From positions 1 through 64,000 of the forward strand of contig CBDDZZ010000001.1 of NCBI GenBank assembly GCA_965235975.1: a stretch of DNA of 64,000 nucleotides, in the 5' to 3' direction. Numbering within the stretch: the stretch's first letter is position 1; every line of letters starts with the position of its first letter. A program made the translations under genes and the position numbers. This stretch comes from Fontibacterium oligotrophicum. Lineage in GTDB: Bacteria > Pseudomonadota > Alphaproteobacteria > Pelagibacterales > Pelagibacteraceae. Shown here one piece after another: positions 47,226 through 55,954 of this stretch. The notes beneath the pieces are model-generated. The model saw only the letters and a list, made by a program, of their open reading frames with translations. It did not search any database and had not been told where the DNA came from.

Positions 47226-47798
47226 ATGAATCAGTCCAATTTACTAAAGCCTGATTGGTCAAAAATACCAGCCCCTAAATTAGACGCATCCCTAGAACAT
47301 TTAAATAATTTTATAATTCCAGAAATAAAACTTTCAAGCACAAGTGGAGATGAGATTGATTTGTCAAAATTAATTGGATTAACGATTATTTATGTTTATC
47401 CAATGACAGGTCAGCCAAATGTTGCATTACCTGAAGGATGGGATGAAATACCTGGAGCGAGAGGATGTACACCGCAATCATGTAGTTTTAGAGATAATTT
47501 TTCAGAACTTAAAAAATTAAATATTAAAAATATTTTTGGACTCTCAAGTCAGACCACTAAATATCAAAAAGAAATGTCAGAAAGACTTCATCTTCCTTAT
47601 CCGATTTTATCCGATGAAAAATTGGTGTTTGCGAATGCTTTAAAGCTTCCTACTTTTAAAGTGGATAATATGAGTTTAATTAAGAGAATTACTTTAATTA
47701 TAAATAATAATAAAATAATAAAATATTTTTATCCTGTTTTTCCACCCGACCAAAATGTAAATGATGTAATTTTTTGGCTAAGAAAAAGTAAAGCTTAA
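47226..47798 (+). CDS. Peroxiredoxin (AhpC/TSA superfamily)
   Basis: 190 residues. Thioredoxin-like fold with YVYPMTGQPN and GARGCTPQSCSFRDNF, where the Cys pair C-T-P-Q-S-C replaces the usual TPxC peroxidatic context, then LPYPILSDEKLVFANAL. Reduces peroxides; the electron donor is unknown. Its ribosome site would lie inside the upstream hairpin. Confidence 0.85.
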   Translation: MNQSNLLKPDWSKIPAPKLDASLEHLNNFIIPEIKLSSTSGDEIDLSKLIGLTIIYVYPMTGQPNVALPEGWDEIPGARGCTPQSCSFRDNFSELKKLNIKNIFGLSSQTTKYQKEMSERLHLPYPILSDEKLVFANALKLPTFKVDNMSLIKRITLIINNNKIIKYFYPVFPPDQNVNDVIFWLRKSKA

Positions 47799-47804
47799 CA
47801 AGCA

Positions 47805-47933
47805 CTAGTTACCTGAACATCTTTTTGAGCAATATTTAACAAAATCCCAATTTTTTTCCCATTTTTTTCTCCAAAAAAATTCCCTTTCACACTTAGCGCA
47901 AATTTTCTTTGGTAATTGGTTTTTTTTCCTCAA
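47805..47933 (-). CDS. DUF2256 zinc-ribbon-like small protein
   Basis: 42 residues from a TTG at 47933: KKICAKCEREFFWRKKWEKN followed by WDFVKYCSKRCSGN. Two Cys pairs (CAKC, CSKRC) and the WRKKW..NWDFVKYCS pattern define DUF2256. It starts 1 bp after the DUF2794 stop, and is short enough to be missed by gene finders. Function unknown; often near photolyase or DUF2794 genes. Confidence 0.85.
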   Translation of the reverse strand: MRKKNQLPKKICAKCEREFFWRKKWEKNWDFVKYCSKRCSGN

Positions 47934-47934
47934 A

Positions 47935-48279
47935 CTATTTAATAACTTTAAAGTGTTTTCTTGAACATTTTTTTGAAATGATTTTTAAAATAGAATTTAA
48001 ATTATCTGAAATTTTAACAACTGAACCGCTTGCATCTTTTAATTGATATTTATTTTTATCTTTTTGGTTAAGTCTTTTTAATATTTGAAATAAAGGATTT
48101 TCTGTTGCTTTTCTATAAATTTCAAAGCTGATTATATTTTTGCCCATGTAAATCCCATAATCTTTCCATTCACCTGCAGAGACCATCGATCCATACAAAT
48201 TTAAAATTTCTTGCAGTTCCTTCTTATTAAAAAAATTTTCTTTATTAAAATCTGTATTGTTAATAAGTTTGAGTTTCAT
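47935..48279 (-). CDS. DUF2794 family protein
   Basis: 114 residues. FNKKELQEILNLYGSMVSAG, EWKDYGIYMGKNIISFEIYR and ENPLFQILKRLNQKDKNKYQL match DUF2794, a small alphaproteobacterial family of unknown function. Overlaps the yciB end by 4 bp (operon yciB-DUF2794-DUF2256). Confidence 0.85.
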   Translation of the reverse strand: MKLKLINNTDFNKENFFNKKELQEILNLYGSMVSAGEWKDYGIYMGKNIISFEIYRKATENPLFQILKRLNQKDKNKYQLKDASGSVVKISDNLNSILKIISKKCSRKHFKVIK

Positions 48280-48821
48280 TGATCAATTCTATATTTTTGA
48301 ATTAACGACACTTGCATTATTGTAAATATTATAGTGATTGGGATTAATCCAAAAACTTTAAATTGTACCCAAAATTCCTCACTTTGTGTTCTCCATATAA
48401 TCTCATTTAACAACGCTAAAAAAATAAAAAAATATAACCATCGTTTGTTGAGTATATTCCATCCTTCATCTGTCATTTTAATTGAACCCTCAAATAGATT
48501 TTTAAGAAGAGGTTTTTTTAAAATAATTTGACCATATAAAAGAATGACCGCAAAAATAAGATTTACAATTGTTGGTTTCATATAAAAGAATATTTTATTG
48601 TCAAAAAGTAATGTTAAACCACCAAATGCTGTAACGATAATTGCTCCTAAGACTGGAATTGTTGGAATTTTCTTATCTATTCTGTAAACAAAAAATACCG
48701 ATATAATAGTTGCAATAATTAATGGCATTATTGCATAGATCATTCCGTGTTTTTTATAAAAATAAAAAAAAATTAATAGTGGACCCAAATCTAAAAAAAA
48801 TTTTATGAGACCTTTATTCAT
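48276..48821 (-). CDS. yciB: Inner-membrane septation protein YciB/IspA-like
   Basis: 181 residues from the ATG at 48821 (MNKGLIKFFLDLGPLLIFFY), the start that matches the family; an in-frame extension upstream is antisense to the DUF3108 gene and looks spurious. Six hydrophobic segments; KMTDEGWNILNKRWLYFFIFLALLNE-type motif is characteristic. Its first 17 bp overlap the divergent DUF3108 gene. Confidence 0.87.
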   Translation of the reverse strand: MNKGLIKFFLDLGPLLIFFYFYKKHGMIYAIMPLIIATIISVFFVYRIDKKIPTIPVLGAIIVTAFGGLTLLFDNKIFFYMKPTIVNLIFAVILLYGQIILKKPLLKNLFEGSIKMTDEGWNILNKRWLYFFIFLALLNEIIWRTQSEEFWVQFKVFGLIPITIIFTIMQVSLIQKYRIDQ

Positions 48822-49572
48822 TAAATGTTTAATAATTATAAATATATTTATTTTAAACATTAATTTATCATTAGCAAAAGAATTTAAGTATAATGTTCGA
48901 GCCTTTAATTTAAGTGTTATGGATATTAATTTTAATATCGATGATGAAATAAATAATAAGATTACTTTTAGCGCTGAAAGCGTCGGGGTTGTAGGCTTCT
49001 TCACAAAGGTTTTTGCAAAATCAGAAGTAAAGTTTGCTGATAAAAAACAAAATAATTGGAGTTACCAATATCGCTATGACAAGCCTGCTAGTAATAAATA
49101 CAGAGAAAACAAAATAAATTTCTCTAAAGAAAAAGTTCTCTCCTCTCAAACTAACCCCCCTAGAAGTGAGGATTTAACAAAAAAAATACCGTATAAAAAA
49201 GAGGATTATTTTGGAGTTATTGATCCAATATTTGCGGTAAAAAAATTATTCTTAATTGACAAAAAAAATCTAGACTGCGAAAAAAAAATCAAAGTTTATG
49301 ATGGTAATATTTTTTTTCATCTAGTAATGACAAAAGACAGCAAACTGATGGAATTCAACTCTATATTTTCTGATTATAAGGGAAAACTACAAAAATGTAT
49401 TTTAGTATATCAGCCAATCTCAGGACACATACCGGGAGATCCAAATACTCCAGAACAATTTAAAGTAGATCTTTATTTTGGGATTGTTGGGGATAACTAC
49501 TTTCCAATTTATGCAACAACGAAGGGAAAAAAAGGAATTAGGCTTAAAATGTATTTAGATAATATTAATTGA
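48805..49572 (+). CDS. DUF3108 exported protein
   Basis: 255 residues. Signal peptide about 1-24 (ending LSLA-K). The body has FNLSVMDINFNID, SVGVVGFFTKVFAKSEVKF and a C-terminal YFPIYATTKGKKGIRLKMYL, as in DUF3108 periplasmic proteins of unknown function. Its 5' end overlaps that of yciB on the other strand, an unusual head-to-head overlap. Confidence 0.82.
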   Translation: MRPLFIKCLIIINIFILNINLSLAKEFKYNVRAFNLSVMDINFNIDDEINNKITFSAESVGVVGFFTKVFAKSEVKFADKKQNNWSYQYRYDKPASNKYRENKINFSKEKVLSSQTNPPRSEDLTKKIPYKKEDYFGVIDPIFAVKKLFLIDKKNLDCEKKIKVYDGNIFFHLVMTKDSKLMEFNSIFSDYKGKLQKCILVYQPISGHIPGDPNTPEQFKVDLYFGIVGDNYFPIYATTKGKKGIRLKMYLDNIN

Positions 49573-49612
49573 GCTATTGAACTTTTTATAAGAATCACTA
49601 CCTTAATTATTA

Positions 49613-49942
49613 ATGCTAGAAAAAAAATTAAACAAAGCTAAATTTTCAATTGGAGAAGTAGTGAGACATCGTTTGTTTGATTTTAGAGGTGTAATTTATG
49701 ATGTGGATTTTCAATTTAATAATTCTGAAGAGTGGTATCAGTCAATTCCAAAAGCAGCTCGACCTAGAAAGGATCAGCCCTTTTATCATTTATTAGCTGA
49801 GAATGATGAAATTACCTACGAGGCTTATGTTTCGGAACAAAATTTAGTAGGTGATGATCCAAATGAGCCTGTAAGACATCCTTTAGTAAACGAAATATTT
49901 AAGGGAAAAAGAGGAAATCTTTATTTTAAGCCATCTAATTAG
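49613..49942 (+). CDS. hspQ: Heat shock protein HspQ
   Basis: 109 residues. KFSIGEVVRHRLFDFRGVIY, FYHLLAENDEITYEAYVSEQ and LVGDDPNEPVRHPLV are diagnostic. HspQ is a hemimethylated-DNA-binding-like fold; in E. coli it is a Lon specificity factor. 40 bp after the DUF3108 gene. Confidence 0.93.
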   Translation: MLEKKLNKAKFSIGEVVRHRLFDFRGVIYDVDFQFNNSEEWYQSIPKAARPRKDQPFYHLLAENDEITYEAYVSEQNLVGDDPNEPVRHPLVNEIFKGKRGNLYFKPSN

Positions 49943-50018
49943 TCACAGTTTTCACTGCCTTAATTAAAACAATTTTAACGCAAAAGTTAGACAGATTAAT
50001 TTATTAAATTAAAGTTAA

Positions 50019-50068
50019 TACCTAACTGAGTTATTTTGATCCCCAATCTCCCTTATCTCAGTTAGGTA
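50019..50068 (+). other. Long inverted repeat upstream of ccmC (possible RNA leader or terminator)
   Basis: Arms TACCTAACTGAG (50019-50030) and CTCAGTTAGGTA (50057-50068), perfect over 12 bp, with a 26-nt loop that is C-rich (GATCCCCAATCTCCC). A related C-rich string, AATCTCCCC, follows at about 50076. It lies 77 bp after hspQ and 44 bp before ccmC. Could be the hspQ terminator or a structured leader for the ccm operon. Confidence 0.6.
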
Positions 50069-50112
50069 AACTTCTAATCTCCCCAAACTTGTAGTAAAAA
50101 AACTAACTTAAA

Positions 50113-50811
50113 ATGTTTGGAATATTTAAACCAAGGACTTTTTTTAATTTAGCAAATAATAGTATTTTTTGGCTAAAAATAATTTTTGCTTTCACACTTG
50201 TTGTTGGTTTAGTTTTAGCATTAGTTCTTTCCCCAATCGATTATTTGCAAAAAGATACGGTTAGAATTATGTACGTGCATGTACCGTCTTCGTGGATTGC
50301 TCTATTCATTTTTTTAATTATTGGAGTCTCATCATTTATAAGCTTAATTTTTAAAATTAAAGTTTTTTCAATTTATGCAAAAAGTTTAGCTCCTATTGGG
50401 CTGGTTTTTTCTTTAATATCAATTGTGACAGGATCGTTGTGGGGTTATCCAACATGGGGAACTTTTTGGAGTTGGGATGGTAGATTAACTTCGATGCTTG
50501 TCTTGGTTCTCAGTTATGTTTTGTATGTATCGTTGTGGTCATTAATAAAAAATTATAATTTAGCGGAAAAAATTACTAATATAGTTGGAATAGTAGGATT
50601 AATAAATATCCCTATTATTAAATTTTCAGTTGTATGGTGGAACACACTGCATCAACCCGCGAGCATTACACTAACTGCCGCACCCACCATTCATAGTTCA
50701 ATGTTAGCCCCGTTACTTATTATGTTTTTTTGTTTTTGTATTTTATCGTTAATAATTTTCTTGATTAGGTATAAGTATGAAATTATAAATTTTAGAGTTA
50801 ATAAAAAATGA
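50113..50811 (+). CDS. ccmC: Haem exporter permease CcmC
   Basis: Delivers haem to CcmE. 232 residues, six helices, tryptophan-rich haem-handling motif WGYPTWGTFWSWDGRLTSML, and VHVPSSW with a conserved His. First gene of ccmC-D-E-F-G-H; ccmA and ccmB are not in this window. Confidence 0.94.
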   Translation: MFGIFKPRTFFNLANNSIFWLKIIFAFTLVVGLVLALVLSPIDYLQKDTVRIMYVHVPSSWIALFIFLIIGVSSFISLIFKIKVFSIYAKSLAPIGLVFSLISIVTGSLWGYPTWGTFWSWDGRLTSMLVLVLSYVLYVSLWSLIKNYNLAEKITNIVGIVGLINIPIIKFSVVWWNTLHQPASITLTAAPTIHSSMLAPLLIMFFCFCILSLIIFLIRYKYEIINFRVNKK

Positions 50812-51002
50812 TTTTAGAATTTTTCACAATGGGCGGCTATGGCTTTTATATCTGGCTTTCTTATGCCTTTGCTGCACTATCTTTAGTTTTTCTATATTAT
50901 CGTTCTGTTAAAAAATTAAATTCAATAAAAAGAATTGAATATATTTACCAATCTGAAAAAGCTGAAAGTCTTTCTATTTCAGCGCAGGCGAACAGATTTT
51001 AG
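50808..51002 (+). CDS. ccmD: Haem exporter protein CcmD
   Basis: 64 residues, one helix (about 7-27: GGYGFYIWLSYAFAALSLVF). Needed to release haem-loaded CcmE from CcmC in the known systems. Overlaps ccmC by 4 bp (ATGA). Confidence 0.87.
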   Translation: MILEFFTMGGYGFYIWLSYAFAALSLVFLYYRSVKKLNSIKRIEYIYQSEKAESLSISAQANRF

Positions 51003-51055
51003 TTTAATATCTAGTTTAGTCTCGATATCTTCCTATTGTATTCTAAAAGCTAGAT

Positions 51056-51490
51056 ATGATTTTAAGCAAATCCACTAAAATTAGATTAAGATTTTTTTCT
51101 ATAATATTTACTATTGTCTCAATCATAATTTTCTTTGTTTACGATAACCTGCAAAAAAATATTGTATATTTTTATTCGCCCGAAGATTTAAAAAATTTAT
51201 CTGTGACACCTACAAATAAAATCAGACTAGGGGGTTTGGTTAAGCAAAATTCTTTAAAGGCAAATGCAAATTCTTATGTATTCATCATTACCGATTTTAA
51301 GAACGAAATATTTGTTGAATATAGTGGTTTGTTACCCAATTTATTTGCAGAGGGAAAAAGTGCTGTAGCAGAGGGTGTTCTGAGGGATAAAAAGTATTTT
51401 GTTGCAAGTTCGATCCTTGCAAAACATGATGAAAATTATATGCCCCCCGAGATTTCTAATACTTTAAAAAAAAATGAATTAAAAAAATAA
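51056..51490 (+). CDS. ccmE: Cytochrome c maturation haem chaperone CcmE
   Basis: 144 residues. N-terminal anchor (about 10-29), OB-fold body with RLGGLVK, and the haem-binding His in LAKHDENYMPPE. Joined to ccmF by a 1-bp gap. Confidence 0.95.
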   Translation: MILSKSTKIRLRFFSIIFTIVSIIIFFVYDNLQKNIVYFYSPEDLKNLSVTPTNKIRLGGLVKQNSLKANANSYVFIITDFKNEIFVEYSGLLPNLFAEGKSAVAEGVLRDKKYFVASSILAKHDENYMPPEISNTLKKNELKK

Positions 51491-51491
51491 T

Positions 51492-53384
51492 ATGTTGTTC
51501 GGTTATATTGGAAATTTAGCTTTATTTCTTTCTTTGATATTCAATGTATTTTTAATTTTTTCTTCAATTAAAATTATTAAGAATAATAATCATATAAATC
51601 TTAAAAAAATTAATTTTTTAAACAATTCAGTTTTTTATTTATTATTAATTTCTTTTTTAATTTTAATATACTGTTTTACTACTTCAGATTTTTCAAATGT
51701 AGCTGTTTACAAAAATTCACATACCGAAAAGCCTTTAATATATAAAATATCTGGCGCCTGGGGAAATCATGAAGGTAGTATGGTATTATTTATTTTAATA
51801 CTCTCTTTTTTTTCTTTTATATTTTTTAGATCAAAAGTAAGTGAACAGTTAAGATTTTATACAATTTTTTTCCAAGCAATATTAATTTCAATTTTTTTAA
51901 TTTTTTTAATTTTTACATCTAATCCTTTCGATCAGATTGATCCAAAACCTTTGCAAGGGCTTGGCTTAAATCCAATTTTACAAGATCCTTTGCTGGCAAT
52001 TCATCCTCCATTTTTATATTTTGGCTATGTTGGTTTTTCTTTAGTTTTTAGTTTTACTCTTGCTGGCTTAGTCACAAATAGTTTTGATAAATCCTGGAGT
52101 CAGTATGCAAATTTTTGGATTATTTTACCTTGGTCTTTACTTACTATTGGCATTGGTCTGGGCTCATTTTGGGCTTACTATGAATTAGGCTGGGGGGGAT
52201 ATTGGTTTTGGGATCCAGTTGAAAACGCCTCGTTGATGCCATGGCTTTCTGCGACGGCTTTAATTCATTCTAACATTGTAACTTTAAAAAAAGACAAACT
52301 ACACTCCTGGACAGCTTTGCTTGCAATATTTACATTTATAATGAGTTTGCTTGGAACCTTTCTTGTAAGATCGGGAATACTCAATTCCGTTCATGCTTTT
52401 GCAAATGATCCATATAGAGGAGTATATATTTTGAGCATGATTTTACTGATTACATTTTTTTCTCTGGCTATTTTTATAATTAAAAATCCTAAAAAAATTT
52501 TGAACCAAGAGCACTTTTTTTTGCAAAAAGATAATTTTATTTTAATAAACAATTATTTTTTAATTTTTTTCCTTTCGGTTGTTTTGGTTGGAACCGTTTA
52601 TCCAATAATTTTAGATGCAGTGAGCGGACGAAGTATTTCTGTAGGTCCAGTCTATTATCATACTATTTTAGCACCTTTTTTGTTTATCTTTCTATTTTTT
52701 ATGTCTCATGGTCCTCTTTTAAGTTGGAACAGGCAGGATAAATTTTTGCAACTAAAAAATATTAAAATTTTCTTACCAATCTCAGTGGTTACTTCATTAA
52801 TAATTATTTTTTGGTTTTTTGACCAAAAAGATATAACTCTAATTTTAGGATTGTTATTTTCAATCTATTTAATCATATCTGTAATATTTGATTTAACTTC
52901 CCAAAAGGCATTGAAACTAAATTTTGGAAGATTAACGTCTCACCTTGGTTTTGGGATATTAATTTTTTCTATTTTTGTTAACGCATATTTGTCTAAGGAA
53001 ATAAATACATCCATGAAAGTAGGAGATGAAATAAAAATTGACGAATTTACTATAAAATTTAACAGCATAAATAAAAACAAAAAAGATAATTACGAGGAGG
53101 TTTTTGGTAATTTTTTGGTCTCTAACAAAGATGAAAAAGTAGAGCTTAGCCCATCAATTAGAAAATATAATCAGCCTGCCCAAATAACATCTGAAGTAAG
53201 TATAAAAAGTAATTTAATAGCTGATTATTATTTTGCAATTAACTTATCAGAATTTGAAAAAGATAAAATTATGGTTAGATTTTATTTTAAGCCTTTAATG
53301 TTTTGGATTTGGTTCTCTATAATATTAATAGCGCTGGGAGGTTTTTATCAAAGTCTAAGATTTAAAAATGAACAAAAAATATAA
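51492..53384 (+). CDS. ccmF: Haem lyase CcmF
   Basis: 630 residues, many helices. Haem-handling motif ELGWGGYWFWDPVENASLMPW, with GAWGNHEGSM earlier and LLAIHPPFLYFGYVG. Attaches haem to apocytochrome c with CcmH. Overlaps ccmG by 17 bp. Confidence 0.96.
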   Translation: MLFGYIGNLALFLSLIFNVFLIFSSIKIIKNNNHINLKKINFLNNSVFYLLLISFLILIYCFTTSDFSNVAVYKNSHTEKPLIYKISGAWGNHEGSMVLFILILSFFSFIFFRSKVSEQLRFYTIFFQAILISIFLIFLIFTSNPFDQIDPKPLQGLGLNPILQDPLLAIHPPFLYFGYVGFSLVFSFTLAGLVTNSFDKSWSQYANFWIILPWSLLTIGIGLGSFWAYYELGWGGYWFWDPVENASLMPWLSATALIHSNIVTLKKDKLHSWTALLAIFTFIMSLLGTFLVRSGILNSVHAFANDPYRGVYILSMILLITFFSLAIFIIKNPKKILNQEHFFLQKDNFILINNYFLIFFLSVVLVGTVYPIILDAVSGRSISVGPVYYHTILAPFLFIFLFFMSHGPLLSWNRQDKFLQLKNIKIFLPISVVTSLIIIFWFFDQKDITLILGLLFSIYLIISVIFDLTSQKALKLNFGRLTSHLGFGILIFSIFVNAYLSKEINTSMKVGDEIKIDEFTIKFNSINKNKKDNYEEVFGNFLVSNKDEKVELSPSIRKYNQPAQITSEVSIKSNLIADYYFAINLSEFEKDKIMVRFYFKPLMFWIWFSIILIALGGFYQSLRFKNEQKI

Positions 53385-53886
53385 AATTTTAATATTAGGC
53401 GCAACTACCGTCATAATTTTCATTCTTTTTTTAAAAGTTTTAAATACTGACAAAGTTTATCAACCTAATCAGATGGTAAATAAAAAAATTCCAGAAATTA
53501 TTTTGGAAGATTTTAATAATAAAAATAGTAAAATAGATCAGAATATTTTTTCACAAAAAGATTTTGTTCTAATAAATATTTGGGCATCCTGGTGTGTTCC
53601 ATGTCTAATCGAACATCCATTTTTGATGAGTCTAAAGAACAAAAATAAAATTGATATTATTGGCATTAATTATAAAGACGAAACTACTAACGCCCAAAAT
53701 TTTTTAAAGAAATATGGCAATCCCTATAGTCGTATTGGTGTTGATAAAAAAGGAGAGGTTACAATTCAATTAGGTGCTTACGGTGTTCCAGAAACCTATG
53801 TATTAAAAAAGGGTTTAATTATCTTTAAACATATAGGTCCTATTAATGAAGATATTGTAAACAAAATTTTAGAACTTAAAAAATAA
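53368..53886 (+). CDS. ccmG: Thiol:disulfide oxidoreductase CcmG/DsbE
   Basis: 172 residues, N-terminal anchor (about 5-24) and a periplasmic thioredoxin fold with the active site WASWCVPCLIEHP and cis-Pro in GAYGVPETYVL. Keeps apocytochrome Cys reduced for haem ligation. Followed by ccmH via TAATG. Confidence 0.94.
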   Translation: MNKKYKILILGATTVIIFILFLKVLNTDKVYQPNQMVNKKIPEIILEDFNNKNSKIDQNIFSQKDFVLINIWASWCVPCLIEHPFLMSLKNKNKIDIIGINYKDETTNAQNFLKKYGNPYSRIGVDKKGEVTIQLGAYGVPETYVLKKGLIIFKHIGPINEDIVNKILELKK

Positions 53887-54245
53887 TGAAAAAAATTATT
53901 TTTATAATTATATATTTAATTTTATCTAAACATGCCATTTCAGCAAGTGAGGAATTAAAAAATAAAATTTATAAAAATGTCAGATGTATTGTTTGTCAAG
54001 GACAGTCTATTTATGACTCCGATACTGATTTTGCCATCGATCTTAAAAAATTAATCTCAAAAAAAATAGATAACGGAGAAAATGAAAAACAAATTTATGA
54101 TTTTTTAATAAGTCGATACGGTGAATGGATCGTATTTAATCCAATATTAAGTTTCCATAGTTTAGCATTATGGCTAGTGCCCTTCATTATATTAGCAATT
54201 GGTGGTTTTTTAATATTTAGATTCAACTATAAGAAAAAAAGTTAG
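53886..54245 (+). CDS. ccmH: Cytochrome c maturation protein CcmH (N-terminal type)
   Basis: 119 residues. Signal peptide, then VRCIVCQGQSIYDSDTDFA with the CxxC (RCIVCQ), FLISRYGEWIVFNP, and a C-terminal helix (about 91-110). This short form lacks the CcmI/TPR domain, which would be encoded elsewhere. Last gene of the ccm block here. Confidence 0.94.
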   Translation: MKKIIFIIIYLILSKHAISASEELKNKIYKNVRCIVCQGQSIYDSDTDFAIDLKKLISKKIDNGENEKQIYDFLISRYGEWIVFNPILSFHSLALWLVPFIILAIGGFLIFRFNYKKKS

Positions 54246-54292
54246 ATTTTTTATTGCTTTTAGATAAATTTTATTAAATATGTGCTTCTATT

Positions 54293-54793
54293 ATGATTAA
54301 TTGTGTAAAAAAGTTTTTTAAAATATTTTTGTTATCCTTTTTCTTAGTTTCAACCTCTAAAGCAGAGGGTTTAACTTATTCGATTGGAAATTTTGATCAT
54401 AGTGATCAAAAAAAGAAGGCAGCTTTTTTTCAATTAGACTATGATTCAGACAAGACTTTATTCTCCTCTCCAATTGGTAACTTTAAGCCAGTAATTGGAT
54501 TTTTATTAACAGAGGATAAAGCCAAATATGGTTTTGGGGGAGTAAGACTAGATTATAAATTAGCTAATAATTCTATTTTAATTAGCCCAAGCTTTACGCC
54601 AGGTCTTTATGGTAAAGGGGATGGAAAAGATTTGGGTCACGTTATTGAATTTAAAACACAAATTAGAGCTGCTTTAAATTTAACTTCTAGTTCAAATATT
54701 GGTGTTTCTTATAGTCATCTTTCAAACGCAAGTTTAGGAAATAAAAATCCTGGCGCAAATAATTATAGTATTAGTTTCCAAAAAAATTTCTAA
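54293..54793 (+). CDS. Acyloxyacyl hydrolase (PagL-like lipid A deacylase)
   Basis: 166 residues, signal peptide about 1-24 (ending SKAEG). The C-terminal YSHLSNASLGNKNPGANNYS matches the PagL catalytic region, where His and Ser act in an outer-membrane beta barrel. Predicted to trim an acyl chain from lipid A. It lies 47 bp after ccmH, and just before lldD. Confidence 0.72.
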   Translation: MINCVKKFFKIFLLSFFLVSTSKAEGLTYSIGNFDHSDQKKKAAFFQLDYDSDKTLFSSPIGNFKPVIGFLLTEDKAKYGFGGVRLDYKLANNSILISPSFTPGLYGKGDGKDLGHVIEFKTQIRAALNLTSSSNIGVSYSHLSNASLGNKNPGANNYSISFQKNF

Positions 54794-54799
54794 ATTTAT

Positions 54800-55954
54800 A
54801 TGTCATTGGCAAGATGTTTTAATGTTGATGATTTTAGAAAGTTAGCAAAAAAAAGATTACCTTCTCCCATTTTTAATTATATTGACGGTGGTGCGGATGA
54901 TGAAGTCACATTAAAGAGAAATACATCTGCGTTCGATGATTGCAATTTAGTACCTAATGTTTTGAGAGATGTTAGTTCAGTTGATATGTCCACAACTGTT
55001 TTAGGACAAAAAATAAATATGCCTTTATTTTTAGCTCCTACAGCGATGCATAGATTATATCATCATGATGGTGAAAAAGCGACTTCAAGGGCTGCAGAGA
55101 AATTTGGAACTTTTTTTGGTATGTCAACTATTGCAACAACAAGTATTGAGGAAGTTGGAAACTTAACTAGTGGCCCAAAATTATTTCAACTTTATATTCA
55201 CAAAGACAGAGGTCTCACAGATAATTTAGTAGAACGTTGTCAAAGAGCTAATTTTAAAGCTCTGTGTTTGACTGTGGACACTATAGTTGCGGGTAATAGA
55301 GAAAGAGATCATCGCACAGGATTTACAACACCTCCAAAATTAACTTTAGCTAGCTTAATAAGTTTTGCTCTTCATCCAGAATGGACAATAAATTATTTAA
55401 TGCATGAAAGATTTAAATTACCAAATCTTCCTCATACAGAAAAAGGTGGTCAATCTATAGAAACGTCAGTGATAAATTATATTAACAGTCAATTTGATCC
55501 AACAATGAATTGGAAAGATGCAGAGTACGTTGCAAAAAAATGGAAAGGTGCATTTGCTTTAAAAGGAATCACGTCCGTTGCAGATGCAAAAAAAGCTGTA
55601 GATATAGGAGCGACTGCAATTATGATCTCCAATCATGGTGGAAGACAACTTGATGCCTCCATGTCACCTTTTGATGTACTTGCAGATATTGTGGATGCTG
55701 TCGGAGATAAAATTGATGTTATTCTCGATGGTGGTGTTCGTAGAGGAACTCATGTTTTAAAAGCGCTAGCTCTTGGAGCTAAAGCTTGTTCTTTTGGTAA
55801 AGCTTATTTGTACGCATTGTCAGCTGGCGGGCAAGCTGGTGTTGAGGCTGTTCTTAAAATCATGCATGATGAAATAAAAAGAGGAATGACTTTAATGGGC
55901 TGCAGAAATATTAAAGAACTCACAAAAGATAGTTTGATTTTCAGAAAAAGATGA
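54800..55954 (+). CDS. lldD: FMN-dependent alpha-hydroxy-acid oxidising protein (L-lactate dehydrogenase type)
   Basis: 384 residues. FNYIDGGADDEVTL near the start, APTAMHRLYHHDGE, and the catalytic ISNHGGRQLDASMSP followed by DVILDGGVRRGTHVLKAL (FMN phosphate site). Oxidises L-2-hydroxy acids, lactate being the usual substrate; glycolate or mandelate relatives cannot be excluded. Opens a run of coupled genes leading to glcDEF; ATGA overlap with the aminotransferase. Confidence 0.88.
   Translation: MSLARCFNVDDFRKLAKKRLPSPIFNYIDGGADDEVTLKRNTSAFDDCNLVPNVLRDVSSVDMSTTVLGQKINMPLFLAPTAMHRLYHHDGEKATSRAAEKFGTFFGMSTIATTSIEEVGNLTSGPKLFQLYIHKDRGLTDNLVERCQRANFKALCLTVDTIVAGNRERDHRTGFTTPPKLTLASLISFALHPEWTINYLMHERFKLPNLPHTEKGGQSIETSVINYINSQFDPTMNWKDAEYVAKKWKGAFALKGITSVADAKKAVDIGATAIMISNHGGRQLDASMSPFDVLADIVDAVGDKIDVILDGGVRRGTHVLKALALGAKACSFGKAYLYALSAGGQAGVEAVLKIMHDEIKRGMTLMGCRNIKELTKDSLIFRKR

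Noticed and set aside
48822..49004. N-terminal extension of yciB by about 61 residues
   Set aside because: It is antisense to the DUF3108 gene, has low-complexity content and is not part of the YciB family.
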